From: Lunularia cruciata
Taxonomy: Eukaryota > Streptophyta > Marchantiopsida > Lunulariales > Lunulariaceae
Direction: 5' to 3'
Length of the DNA stretch: 64,000 nt
NCBI GenBank assembly: GCA_948567375.1
Contig: OX419761.1
Coordinates: forward strand, 34,288,501-34,352,500
A program made the translations under genes and the position numbers. Every line of letters begins with the position of its first letter. Position 1 is the first letter of the stretch. The notes below the pieces were generated by a model, which saw nothing but the letters and a program-made list of their open reading frames with translations, made no database searches and was not told the DNA's origin. Below are positions 1-9,429 of this stretch, piece by piece.

Positions 1-363
1 CATACGTTGCCCTAAGAGTATGAAGAAGGCATGGTGCATATGACTATCAAAAGACAATAGATGGTAAGAGAACCCATATGGGAGGATAAATATGCATTAA
101 TTTAATGCTCTTGGGACATAACATCATAATAGAAAAAAGTAGGTTCATTATGCATTCCCCAACCAGTGGAGTAGATGGGCCTGGGTAGTAGCTTGTAGAG
201 TCCTAATGACTCTACAAGCTATAACTCTTCATTGAGTAGATAGTCAGGGACAAAAGAAGGAAGGTCAAATGTGGTAGATGGTGGAGTTCCTATAAAGTTG
301 AGAGAGTGTCAACAGAAAAAGGTGTTTGTTTGGAGGGTTAGAGTGCTTGTATTGCTCACCGAT
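1..363. other. Unassigned flank of the family-A element
   Basis: No gene is recognised here. The sequence resumes at 6958 after the inserted family-A element, so 1-363 and 6958-7257 were once contiguous. The only clear structure is a perfect inverted repeat at 189-221. It is probably older repeat-derived DNA, but that is inference. Confidence 0.5.
189..221. repeat. Perfect 14-bp inverted repeat (hairpin)
   Basis: The arms TAGCTTGTAGAGTC (189-202) and GACTCTACAAGCTA (208-221) are exact reverse complements around a 5-nt CTAAT loop. There is no T-run behind it and no gene to terminate, so no function is assigned. Confidence 0.8.
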
Positions 364-369
364 TGTAAT

Positions 370-683
370 ACCAAGAGCTAGCCATATGATCTAGATGTGA
401 AATTTGGTTAGGTAACATTTGGAATGATGTTATACATGATGGTCAAAATAGATCAGATAGAAGTATCACCAAAAGAGTACTTCTACTAATAGGGTAGAAA
501 ACCAAAATAGATTTGAAAACCTTAGAACCAATAGCTAGACATATGACTTGAAGGTGAGAATTGGGTTGGTAACATCTGGTATGATGTTACACAGGATGGA
601 CTATATAGATCAGAAAGAGGTATCACCAAAAGGGGACTTCTACTAATAGAGTTGGAACCAAAATATGCTTGAAATCTTTGAAG
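370..683 (+). repeat. 157-bp tandem duplication in the U3 of the family-A LTR
   Basis: The segment beginning near 376 (AGCTAGCCATATGATC) recurs near 533 (AGCTAGACATATGACT). Both units contain in the same order the GGTAACAT, ATGATGTTA, ATAGATCAGA, TATCACCAAAA and ACTTCTACTAATAG blocks. The duplication is present in all three family-A LTRs on the plus strand but not in the related LTR at 51 kb. Duplicated U3 blocks are often enhancers in retroelements; that role is inference here. Confidence 0.8.
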
Positions 684-1016
684 GCAATTTCGGAGGCCTA
701 AACGGATGAATTAGGCCTCAAAAATGTGCAGTTCCCCCCCCCCCCTAACAAAGGACAGATTGGCCTTCCCTCCTCCCTCCTACTTTGTCTCATTGAGAGC
801 TTTCCAATGGTACCTCATCCACATGATTTTGAGATTCCTACATGAACATTCCCTAAAAGATTCCCTCCAGTCAAAGCTTGTTTGACCAACCAGATAGGAC
901 CATGACCAACATGTCACACATCCAAGTAAGTAATCCAAGGGTGGAGCTTGCTGACATGTCACCTATCTATGTACCTAATCCTATGGTGGAGCTTCATTGG
1001 AGGAGATCCGCTTTGC

Positions 1017-1028
1017 TTATATAATAAA
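1017..1028 (+). promoter_or_regulatory. TATA box of the family-A LTR
   Basis: TTATATAATAAA lies about 100 bp before the LTR end and is kept in the solo LTR (near 9337) but altered in the 3' LTR (CTATAGAATAAAG near 6850). Its place late in the LTR fits the U3/R boundary promoter. Confidence 0.6.
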
Positions 1029-1126
1029 GAGAAGGTGCTCCTTTGGAGCATCGGAGTTTGAGTGTGAAAGTGTGTGTTTCTCATGGTGTGTTTCTCTTCA
1101 GATCTCCTATCCTTAAAATATTAAAA

Positions 1127-1140
1127 TGGTATCAGAGCAA
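1127..1140 (+). other. Primer-binding site (tRNA-iMet)
   Basis: TGGTATCAGAGCAA sits one base after the 5' LTR. TGGTATCAGAGC is complementary to the 3' end of plant initiator-Met tRNA, the usual primer for minus-strand synthesis in plant Ty3/gypsy and Ty1/copia elements. Confidence 0.9.
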
Positions 1141-1248
1141 GTGTTGTCCAAGAGAGCGGATCACCCTTCTTGGAAGAACATGTGCTACTAAGACTAAGTA
1201 ATTTTGAGGAGAGACATTCTGGTGTAATTGGTAGATTAAGAGGATAGA

Positions 1249-1673
1249 ATGGATGCTTTGGGAGGACAATATCTAGTGCCTCGCTTTCCATTCTTGAATC
1301 CATTCAACATCAAGATTATGTACATTCAGTGCGAGCAAGTAAGAGTGTATTTGGTTTTTCACTTCGGAGCAGAGTTCATAGATACAGTAATGAATTCGCA
1401 TAACCCAATGATTTTGCCTATAGTGATTTATGATAAAGAGTGGGATTTGACAATTGACATTTTGTTGTGATGGATTTGAATGTACCAAATCCTTTCCCTT
1501 TTAACACTCAAGTAGAAATTCGTTATGTAGTGAGACCGAAAGTGATGTTTAGTGATTTTGTGGTCAAGAATTTTGGTGAGGAATATTACCAACAAGTGGT
1601 AGCTTTTGGGGTCCCAATGGTAGTTCCAATAGTTTTTGCGCCTTCCAAAGTGATCATATTAACTCTCTATTGA
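1249..1673 (+). pseudogene. Leader open frames upstream of family-A gag
   Basis: Two short frames, 1249-1470 (73 codons) and 1470-1673, overlap by one base at TGATG. They precede the recognisable gag. Both are rich in hydrophobic and aromatic residues and match no domain I know. They may be the original gag N-terminus split by mutation, or untranslated leader that happens to be open. They are reported because they fill the space between the primer site and gag. Confidence 0.35.
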
Positions 1674-1701
1674 AGTTTAGGGTATAGCAATCTAGTGTTG
1701 C

Positions 1702-2702
1702 ATGAACCATAGATCCGTAGTTGCAGGAGTTGGTGTAAGGAATGCAGGGGATGTTGAAAAATTTCAAGAGATTAAGATGACCATGGAGGCATTACAAAGT
1801 CAAGTGAAGACCCTCAGGAATGATCAAGCAATGCAAGAAGAAGAGCCATCTCAAAATGCAATACCTACGACTGAAGTACTTGGAGAGGCACCTGTGCCTT
1901 CAAACCCTATCAATGATGAAGCCATATTACTACTCCGGATGAAGAAGACTTGCAACATCAAGCCTCACAAGGAGCAACATACGATGGGAGTAGTGGAGAA
2001 CTGGATCTCGAGAATGAATCAATATTTTTGGTTGTTCTCAACAGAGATCACCGAGCATGTTGTAGCATGTTTGCATGTGGGTACTTGACCGATAAAGCTC
2101 TCACATGGTGCGACGCTTGGGAACAATCCATGTTGGCCAAGAGAAGGGAGGTCACATGGACAGCAATGCAAGAAGGATTGCTGAAGAATTTCCAATTGGT
2201 GGATTTTGTGCAAATGAATTGAATCTGACTATGGGGATTGAAACAGAAGAAGAGCATACACGAGTATGTGGAGGTATTTCTAGACCTACAAGTCGCAATA
2301 ACCAACATGAGTCTAGTAGAGGCTCTTGACAATTTCAAACAAGGGTTGAAGGAGCAAATTTGCCAAGAAGTCATGGTACAAAATCCTTGCACGATATTTG
2401 AAGCCATTGCTTGTGTGCAAAGAATAGCAAGAGCATTAGGTGGAGGTAAAGGAGTAGTTCCACCTCAACATTATCGGGCAGAAATGCCACCCATGGGTAG
2501 ACCAGTACCAATGGAATTGGGCAACCTTTGGTTTTGAGACCAAGGAGCACGACCACTTCAAGGAGAACGGAGAGATAGAGCTCCACGAGGAGAAGGAACT
2601 AGAGGAGAACAACACCGTTGTTACAATTGTGGTCGTATTGGGCATATATCTACCAACTGTCGTGTGCAACTTCCCAAAGGCCCTCAACCTTTATATAGGT
2701 GA
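1702..2702 (+). pseudogene. gag: Family-A gag (capsid-nucleocapsid), frameshifted
   Basis: Three overlapping frames (1702-2088, 1950-2222, 2238-2537) together give a Retrotrans_gag-type protein. A coiled-coil-like N-terminus is followed by a capsid core (for example LTDKALTWCDAWEQ and VTWTAMQEGLLKNF). The C-terminus holds a basic stretch and one CCHC zinc knuckle, CYNCGRIGHISTNC, at 2619-2660. Gag forms the cytoplasmic particle that packages element RNA. At least two frameshifts and a stop at 2535-2537 break this copy. A diverged fragment of the same gag lies at 45905-46262. Confidence 0.85.
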
Positions 2703-2769
2703 TCTTTGAACAACATGGAGAGACGCATTGTAGAGGAGGAGGTAGAAATCACTTCAGAAAATGAAGATT

Positions 2770-3260
2770 GCCATTAAATGTACCTTGTGGCCTTATTGGC
2801 TCAATAAGGAAGTAGAAAGGCAAGGGAAGGAAGAAGGCGAGCGCACAAAGGTACCAAAAGGCAACCTCACAATTGATTGTAGTGAATGGGGTCATAGAAG
2901 GCAATCAAGTGAGAGTGTTAATAGATCTAGGAGCCATAGAGAATTTCTTGTCTTGCTCTATTGCAATAAGATTGGGATTGGATCTAGAGAGTGATGAGAG
3001 TGAAGAAGTAGAGTTACCTAACGGACAAACAAAGAGGATTGAATCATTACCCAAGCAGGTAATACTCTCTGTAGGAAAATATTAAAAGGCAATTGAGTGG
3101 CGAGTGATACAATTAGCTCGTTATGATGCAATCTTAGGTATGCCATGGATGGAGCATTACAACCCTATGGTAGATTGGAGGAAGAAAGTAGTGAGAACCC
3201 ACCAATGGTCAATCATTGGGGTTAAAGAAAAATCACATAGGCAAGAATTGCCTCTCTATG
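2770..3260 (+). pseudogene. Family-A aspartic protease domain
   Basis: Retropepsin-like domain that would process the polyprotein. The flap and substrate region reads VLIDLGAIENFLS, where the family has VLIDSGATxNFLS, so the catalytic D-S/T-G triplet is D-L-G and the enzyme would be dead. The usual C-terminal segment YDAILGMPWMEHYNP follows. The domain runs across the stop at 3083-3085. Confidence 0.8.
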
Positions 3261-3329
3261 TCATAGGGACAAAAACTATCTGTAAGACTGATAGGTGTTT
3301 CATGGGTCTAATAAGAGAAGTCCAGAGTG

Positions 3330-4350
3330 CACAACTTGAGAGACAAATTCCTGAGAAATTGAAGGATGTTGTAAATGAGTTTCAAGATGTCTTTCCTTAT
3401 GATCTACCCTTAGGATTACCACCAAAAAGGAGAGTAGATCATAAAATTGAGACACTCTCGGAGAAGACACCTCCCTATAAGGCCCCATATTGCTTATCAC
3501 CTCATGAGTTGGAGGAGTGCAAGAATCAAATTGAGGATATGCTATAGAAAGGGTTCATCCAACCCAACGTATCACCATATGGGGCTCCGGTCTTGTTTGT
3601 GAAGAAGAAAGATGGTACAATGTGCATGTGCATTGACTATTGGGGTCTCAATCAGCAAATAGTGAAGAACAAATACCCCTTACCTTTCATGGATGACCTA
3701 TTCGATCAACTCAATGGAGCAAGACACTTCACCAAACTAGATTTGCGGAGCAGTTACAATCAAATCCAAATTGCAGAGTAGGATGTGTACAAGATTGCCT
3801 TTTGAACCAAGTATGGCCACTTTGAGTATCTTGTGATGCCTTTTGGTCTCACCAACGCACCTGCCACTTTCATGAGTCTAATGAATGACATATTTTGTCC
3901 ATATTTGGATAAGTTTGTCATTGTCTTCCTAGATGACATCTTAGTATACAATAGCACAATGACGGAACACAAACAGCATCTACGAGAAGTCCTCCAGATT
4001 TTAAGACAAAATCAATTGTATGACAAAATCTCAAAGTGTGAGTTTGGCAAGTCTGAAGTAGACTACTTGGTGCATAGAGTAAGTGTAGAGGGTTTTCAAG
4101 TATTGACAAATAAAATAGAGGTCATTCAAAAATGGAGTGCCCTAGAAGATCATACACAACTCAAGAGCTTCTTGGGTTTGATGCGATTCTATTGCCAATT
4201 TTTCAAGGACTTCTCCAAGGTTGCACAGCCTTTAACAACACTACTTGGCAAGGGGAAGAAGTGGACATGGGGAATCGCACAAGAGTTGGCATTTCAAGAA
4301 TTGAAAGCCGCCTTACTACATGCACCAATCTTGAAATGGTATGACTTAAA
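3330..4350 (+). pseudogene. Family-A reverse transcriptase
   Basis: Ty3/gypsy reverse transcriptase with its usual blocks: [18 protein letters not shown], the [15 protein letters not shown] segment, [15 protein letters not shown], and [14 protein letters not shown]. The catalytic FLDD box is intact, with DD codons at 3932-3937. In-frame stops occur at 3545, 3779 and 3802; AF*TKYGHFE fits an Arg CGA changed to TGA, and ML*KGF a Gln CAG changed to TAG. The thumb/connection part ([14 protein letters not shown]) ends in [14 protein letters not shown] before RNase H. Confidence 0.92.
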
Positions 4351-4353
4351 ACG

Positions 4354-4740
4354 TCCAATCAAGTTGGCTACAGATGCATCAAGCGTAGCAATCTGAGCAG
4401 CCCTACAACAAGAGTGGCATGACGGATGGCATCCTATTGCATATTTCTCTCAAAAGTTGTTACCGGCAAAATGCAACTACCATATCATAAAATAAGAAGA
4501 GTTGGTCATCGTCCTGGCAACCAAGCATTAGAAGCACTATCTGGGCGAGAAGGCATTTGTGGTAGACACATACCACAAACCTCTAGTCTACCTCAAGACA
4601 CAGAAGGATCTATCTCGTTGCCAAATTCAAGGGGCAGAGTGGCAACAACGCTTCAAGAATCACCTACGTTGAGGGTAAGAAGCAACTTGCATTCATCCGC
4701 ATGCCAATGGCAAACAACTTGGTGGTAGAGGTTCAAATTA
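4354..4740 (+). pseudogene. Family-A RNase H domain
   Basis: It begins [12 protein letters not shown], containing the first catalytic Asp, and continues after a stop at 4396 with AALQQEWHDGWHPIAYFSQKL and a degraded region of the type that normally carries the EEL and TDHKPL motifs (VDTYHKPLVYL here). This domain removes the RNA strand during cDNA synthesis. Stops and a frame change make the copy non-functional. Confidence 0.8.
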
Positions 4741-4819
4741 ATCCTAAATTTTGGCTAGAGATTCTAGCGGCTACAAAAACTGATCCACAGATTGTAGAAG
4801 TGTAATCATCCAAAGGTGT

Positions 4820-5940
4820 CACTAGCACCCAAGGACTCACCTTTTGGGATGGTAGATTATGGATTCCAAATGTCCCAGAATTGCACACCACCATTCTAGC
4901 GGAATGTCATGATTCGGCCATTGTAGGTCATGTTGGAGTGGACAAGACCTTGGATGCAGTCCAGTGCCATTACTATTGGCCCAAGATGAGCAACAATGTG
5001 ATGGACTATATGCACAGTTTCTTACTTTGTCAACAGAACAAAGCTTCTAATCAAGCTCATGCAAGGCTCCTGCAACCTCTCTCCACTCCTACACAACGTT
5101 GGGAACAGGTGTGTATGGATCTCGTCTGTGAATTACCCAAGACCACATCAAGATTTGACTCGATCGTGGTCTTTGTGGACCGGCTCAGCAAAATGATTCA
5201 TGTACGCCCTACCACCAAGGAGGTGACCACTCCACAACTTGCTCAATTAAACTTAGATGCAATCTTCTCTCATCATGGCTTGTCTTGAGTACTCATCACC
5301 GATAGGGGTACTCAATTCATTAGTTTGTTTTGGGGCACCCTCTTTGGTTTCTTCAAAACCAAGTTGGCCATGTCCACAGCTTACCACCAATAAACAGATG
5401 GACAAATAGAGCGGGCTAATTGCACTATTGAAGACATGTTACGCGGCTTCACCTTAGAAGAGCAAGAGAAGTGGAACACCCTACTCCCATTGGTGGAATT
5501 TGCTTACAACAATTCAGTGAATGCATCCACCCAAGTCACTCCAGTCTTCCTCATGTATGGTGAGCATCCCTTCACACCTTCCAACTTGATGAAGATCCGT
5601 CCGGTGGCTACCAAGGTCGATGCAGTCAACACATTTGTTTCTAGAATCCAACAAGGGGTGGAGAGCGCTAAGTACAAATTACAGATTGCACAAAATTGCC
5701 TGAAGTAGTATGCTGATGCACACCATATGCACATGGAGTTCAATGTTGGGGATCAGGTATGTCTATCGACAACCAACCTCATATTAGTGGGACCTCATAA
5801 GCTCAGACCTTGTTTTATTGAGCCTTTCTCAAATCTCCATCGAGTCGGCATTGTGGCCTATCACCTTGAGCTACCACCACACATGAAGATCCATCCAATT
5901 TTCCATGTTTCCCTACTATGTAGATATGCTCCCCGATTAG
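4820..5940 (+). pseudogene. Family-A integrase
   Basis: The zinc-binding region (ECHDSAIVGHVGVDKTLDAV, then YMHSFLLCQQNK) has its first metal Cys apparently replaced by Phe. The DDE core follows: WEQVCMDLVCELP, VLITDRGTQF, and DGQIERANCTIEDML with the catalytic Glu. The GPY/F-type C-terminal module is present (LVGPHKLRPCFIEPF through HMKIHPIFHVSLL). Integrase inserts the cDNA in the nucleus. Stops at 5286-5288, 5391 and 5706 break the frame. Confidence 0.9.
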
Positions 5941-5984
5941 GCTTGGATCATTCCACACAAGACATTCGACCTTGTCCGACACTC

Positions 5985-6185
5985 ATTGATGGCAACAAGG
6001 AATATGAAGTGGAGCGTATTCTCCAAAAACACATGCATGGTACTTGTCATCCACGTGTGGATTATCTTGTCCAATGGAAAGGTTACCTCCTCTATGAAGC
6101 AACCTTGGAACCCGCTGCCAATTTGACACATGCACCGGTGTTGGTGCAAGCATTTGAGCAACAAAGGACATTGCGTCTTAAAAGG
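5985..6185 (+). pseudogene. Family-A chromodomain at the integrase C-terminus
   Basis: The segment EYEVERILQKHM...VDYLVQWKGYLLYEATLEP followed by AFEQQ is a classic chromodomain (EYEVE-IL, YLVKWKGY, TWEP). In chromoviruses it tethers integrase to modified chromatin and steers insertion into heterochromatin. The frame 5727-6212 is open through the whole domain, so this is the best-preserved part of the element. Confidence 0.9.
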
Positions 6186-6194
6186 AAGGAGGTT
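6180..6194 (+). other. Polypurine tract of family A
   Basis: AAAAGGAAGGAGGTT lies directly against the 3' LTR start at 6195. It is the plus-strand primer site expected at this position. The last two bases are T rather than purine. Confidence 0.8.
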
Positions 6195-6957
6195 TGTAAT
6201 ACCAACAGCTAGCCATATGATCTAGATGTGAAATTTGGTTAGGTAACATCTAGAATGATGTTATACATGATGGTCAAAATAGATCAGATAGAAGTATCAC
6301 CAAAAGAGTACTTCTACTAATAGGGCAGAAAACCAAAATAGATTTGAAAACCTTAGAACCAATAGCTAGACATATGACTTGAAGGTGAGAATTGGGTTGG
6401 TAACATTTGGTATGATGTTACACAGGATGGACTGTATAGATCAGAAAGAGGTATCACCAAAAGGGGACTTCTACTAATAGAGTTGGAACCGAAATATGCT
6501 TGAAATCTTTGAATGCAATTTTGGAGGCCTAAAAGGATAAATTAGGCCTCAAAAATGTGCAGATCCCCCCCCCCCCCAACAAAGGGAAGATTGGCTTTCC
6601 CTCCCCCCTCCCTATTTTGTCTCATTGAGAGCTTTCCAATGGTACTTCACCCACATGATTTTGAGATTCCTATAGGAAGATTCCTTAAAAGATTCCCTCC
6701 GGTCAAAGCTTGTTTGACCAACCAGATAGGACCATGACCGACATGTCACCCATCCAGGTAATTAATCCAAGGGTGGAGCTTGCTGACATGTCACCTATCT
6801 ATGTACCTAATCCTATGGTGGAGCTTCATTGGAGGAGATCCACTTTGCCTATAGAATAAAGAGAAGGTGCTCCTTTGGAGCATCGGAGTTTGAGTGTGAA
6901 AGTGTGTGTTTGTCATGGTGTGTTTCTCTTCAGGTCTCCTATCCTTGGAGTATTACA
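6195..6957 (+). repeat. Family-A 3' LTR
   Basis: It begins TGTAATACC and ends GTATTACA with perfect 8-bp inverted termini, about 763 bp. It keeps the U3 duplication, the GAGGCCTAA stem-loop block (one arm altered) and a longer poly-C run near 6565-6578. The TATA box is altered to CTATAGAATAAAG. Confidence 0.93.
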
Positions 6958-7257
6958 CCAATACTCCCCTACATGTCCATGCCCCTACATCAAAGAACAA
7001 CATAGGCGACATGCTCTAGAGGTGGAGTGTGAGCCTATAGGGACTCTATGATCCATCTGGCAGCCACTTGTGCTTGAATGGTGTATTCCTCCTATAAAGC
7101 AAACCACTCTCCTTGTAGAAACCAATGAATCTGAGAGGTTGTCTTGTGATGTCCAAGTGAACCTCCATGCATAGGAGGAAGTAGAGTCCATGAAGGGAAG
7201 AGAGCTAGTAGGGTCCAACTATAGACATCTCTCGCCTAATCATCTACCAAGATAGCA
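6958..7257. other. Unassigned flank
   Basis: Continuation of the pre-insertion DNA of 1-363. A minus-strand frame (6985-7218) is open but matches nothing I recognise. No other structure was seen. Confidence 0.4.
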
Positions 7258-7745
7258 CGTAGGAGTATGGAAACCACTGAGAGAAATAGTAGAATGGAAG
7301 ATCAAAGTGAAAAATCACATTGTGACTCTTGAATGAGAGAAACTCCAAATGTTGAGTATGAGTTTAGGCTTTGGTATTTATAAGGACCATACAAAGCTCT
7401 TGAGAAGCTTCTCAAGAAGTTTCCTAAAAGTCACACCCTTAGAATGCAAGCCAAGCTAAATAGGATTCTTCTAGAAGCCGCCTACTTGGCATGTAAGCTA
7501 AGTTAGTCAGGAAGCTTTCCAAGAAGCTTCCTTCTAGAAGCCCTCTACTTTGCATGCAAGCTAAGCTAGTAGAGAAGCTTCCTCCTAGAAGTCACCACTT
7601 GGCATGCATATTACCCATTATTTGGAAGATATCAAGTAGCTTCCTAGATGCTTCTAGAATATTCTTATACTTCTTTGCTAATTTGGCCTACTTGCTACTT
7701 TGTTAGTCTTGACTAACTCATTGGTAAACTCCATATTGTTGCAGA
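7258..7745 (-). repeat. Family-B LTR (probably a 3' LTR), minus strand
   Basis: Read on the minus strand it starts TGCAACAATATGGAGTTTAC and contains the family-B landmarks in order: TTAGC..GAATATTCTAGAAG, repeated GAAGCTTC/TTCTAGAA blocks, a TATA-like TATAAATACC, and a terminal part with CTATTTCTCTCAGTGG. Upstream on the minus strand lies a sequence resembling the 3' end of the family-B internal region (near 7746-7785), so it is read as a 3' LTR. The outer boundary at 7258 is approximate. Confidence 0.8.
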
Positions 7746-8022
7746 GGAGTCCACTAGCTGGCGGAGGGGCATTGGGATCTTGGTATATATGCAAGGATGG
7801 AAGAGGCTTGGGAGTAGGGCTTGAAGGAGGTCCAAGGAGTGGAGCCAAGAGTAAGACTCAAGTGGTACATGTAGTGAGAGGGTTGGGGTATGAAGAAGGT
7901 CTAGGCAGGTAGGCAGTAAAGTGGACATTGCTCTCCTCCATAAACATATAGCTTGCCCTCAATGTTGTACAAGCCAAGCCAATCCTCATCCATGGGAAAA
8001 CAAGACAAGACTACATATGTTG

Positions 8023-8571
8023 CTAGTGAGGTGGGATATAAGGGGATGTTATGGTGGCAAAAGGAGGGATGGTGGGCGGTGGTGGTGGGGATCTATAGGG
8101 ATGGAGGGATTGGACCATGGAAGGTGGTGGTGGATCTAAGAAGCAAAGAGGAGAGGCCATGGAAGGAAGAGGATGCACAAAGAGGATAATGGATGGAGTA
8201 TCCTCCAAAGGAGCATCAACCAACAAAGGGTCCTCCATAATAGAATCAGTCAAAGTAGATTTCACGTCCAAGGACGGCGGAAGATGTGGCAAAGGAAGAG
8301 AGTTGACTCCATCAAGAGGAACTAGGGCCTCTACGGGAGTGCATTGGAATAGGAGGTGCCTATAGTGATGTCCTAGATGCGCATAAGGGGTATAGGGTAC
8401 TAGATGAGGAGTGTCACCTATGGTAGTCCTTCTAGCTACCTGTACCAAAGAACAAAGTGGAGGCATCATGAAACAAAATACATAAGAGTCTCTCAACTCC
8501 TTGTAGATGTAATCCAATGCATGACTAAAAAGGTACACATCAAAATGCTGAACTAAGACACCAATAGCCAA
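8023..8571 (-). CDS. Proline-rich open frame, unidentified
   Basis: An uninterrupted 182-codon frame, the longest on this strand nearby, between a family-B LTR and a solo family-A LTR. The N-terminal third is hydrophobic and aromatic; the C-terminal half is rich in Pro, including PPPPS and PPPPPT runs. I recognise no domain. It sits where the 3' end of an LTR-element internal region would be, so it could be a relic of an extra 3' open frame. It may also be open by chance because of its C/T-rich strand bias. Confidence 0.3.
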   Translation of the reverse strand: MAIGVLVQHFDVYLFSHALDYIYKELRDSYVFCFMMPPLCSLVQVARRTTIGDTPHLVPYTPYAHLGHHYRHLLFQCTPVEALVPLDGVNSLPLPHLPPSLDVKSTLTDSIMEDPLLVDAPLEDTPSIILFVHPLPSMASPLCFLDPPPPSMVQSLHPYRSPPPPPTIPPFATITSPYIPPH

Positions 8572-8686
8572 AAGATGAAACCACCCTTACACATATGAAC
8601 ATATCTAGTATAAAAATGAAAACTAAAAAATTGAACAGCAATGGAAAAATAAGGAATGGAGGAAGATAGGACATTTGCTAGTGAGG

Positions 8687-9429
8687 TGTAATACCAAGAG
8701 CTAGCAATATGATCTAGATGTGAAATTTGGTCGGGTAAAATCTAGAATGATGTTATACATGATGTCAAAATAGATCAGATAGAAGTATCACCAAAAGAAT
8801 ACTTCTACTAATAGGGCAAAAACTGAAATAGACTTGAGAACCTTAGAACCAATAGCTAGACATATGATTTAAAAGTGAGAATTGGTTTGGTAACATCTAG
8901 GAGGATGTTACACATGATGGACTAAACAGGTCAGAAAGAGGTATCACCAAACTATGACTTCTACTAATAGAGTAGGAACCAAAATAGGATTGAAATCTTT
9001 GAATGCAATTTTGGAGGCCTAAACGGATGAATTAGGCCTCATAAATCTGTGGATTCCCCCCCCCCTCCCCAAATGGAAGAAAAGTTAGCCTTCCCTCTCC
9101 TGGTTTGTCTCATCAAGAGCTTTCCAATGGTACCTTACTCATGTGATTCTGAGACTCCTACAAGAAGATTCTCTAAAAGATTCCCTTTGGTCAAAGCTTG
9201 TTCAACCAACCAGATAGGACCTAGACCGACATGTCACCCATCCAAGTAAGTAATCCAAGGGTGGAGCTTGTTGACATGTCACCTATCTGTGTGTCTAATC
9301 CTATGGTGGAGCTTCCTTGGAGGAGATCCTCCTTGTCTATATAATAAAGAGAAGGTGCTCCTTTGGGGCACCAAATGTTTGAGTATGTAACCTATGTTTT
9401 CTCTCTTCTCTTGTCCTCAAAGTATTACA
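8687..9429 (+). repeat. Solo family-A LTR
   Basis: It starts TGTAATACCAAGAGC and ends AGTATTACA, with the U3 tandem units, the GAGGCCTAA/TTAGGCCTC stem-loop (about 9017-9042), a poly-C run (9056-9070) and a TATATAATAAAG box near 9337. No internal region adjoins it. Solo LTRs arise by recombination between the two LTRs of an element. Flanks TGAGG (8682-8686) and GAGTG (9430-9434) do not match, so the target duplication has decayed or the copy arose by a cross-element exchange. Confidence 0.9.

Larger units (their letters stand above)
364..1125 (+). repeat. Family-A 5' LTR
   Basis: It starts TGTAATAC and should end GTATTACA, giving 8-bp inverted termini; the right end of this copy has drifted to ATATTAAA. 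U3 holds two imperfect tandem units with a 157-bp period (about 370-526 and 527-683). A conserved stem-loop follows at 693-719 (GAGGCCTAA / TTAGGCCTC), then a poly-C run near 734-746 and a TATA-like box near 1017-1028. Related copies lie at 6195-6957, 8687-9429 and, more diverged on the minus strand, 51050-51350. Confidence 0.93.
364..6957 (+). mobile_element. Family-A Ty3/gypsy chromovirus, complete but defective
   Basis: A whole LTR retrotransposon of about 6.6 kb. It has a 5' LTR (364-1125), a tRNA-iMet primer site (1127-1140), gag, protease, reverse transcriptase, RNase H, integrase and chromodomain in Ty3/gypsy order, a polypurine tract, and a 3' LTR (6195-6957). The flanking 5-mers are CCGAT (359-363) and CCAAT (6958-6962), a target-site duplication with one mismatch. 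Integrase upstream of a chromodomain marks it as a chromovirus. The reading frame is broken by many stops and several frameshifts, so it makes no polyprotein. The two LTRs differ at about 11 of the first ~370 positions by eye, so the insertion is fairly young compared with its neighbours. Confidence 0.95.

Noticed and set aside
733-746. Poly-C runs in family-A LTRs as telomere-like or i-motif arrays
   Set aside because: A single homopolymer of variable length, with no repeat unit; only noted as an LTR trait.
3760-4109. Minus-strand frames inside the family-A RT
   Set aside because: Shadow frames of a clear plus-strand RT domain.
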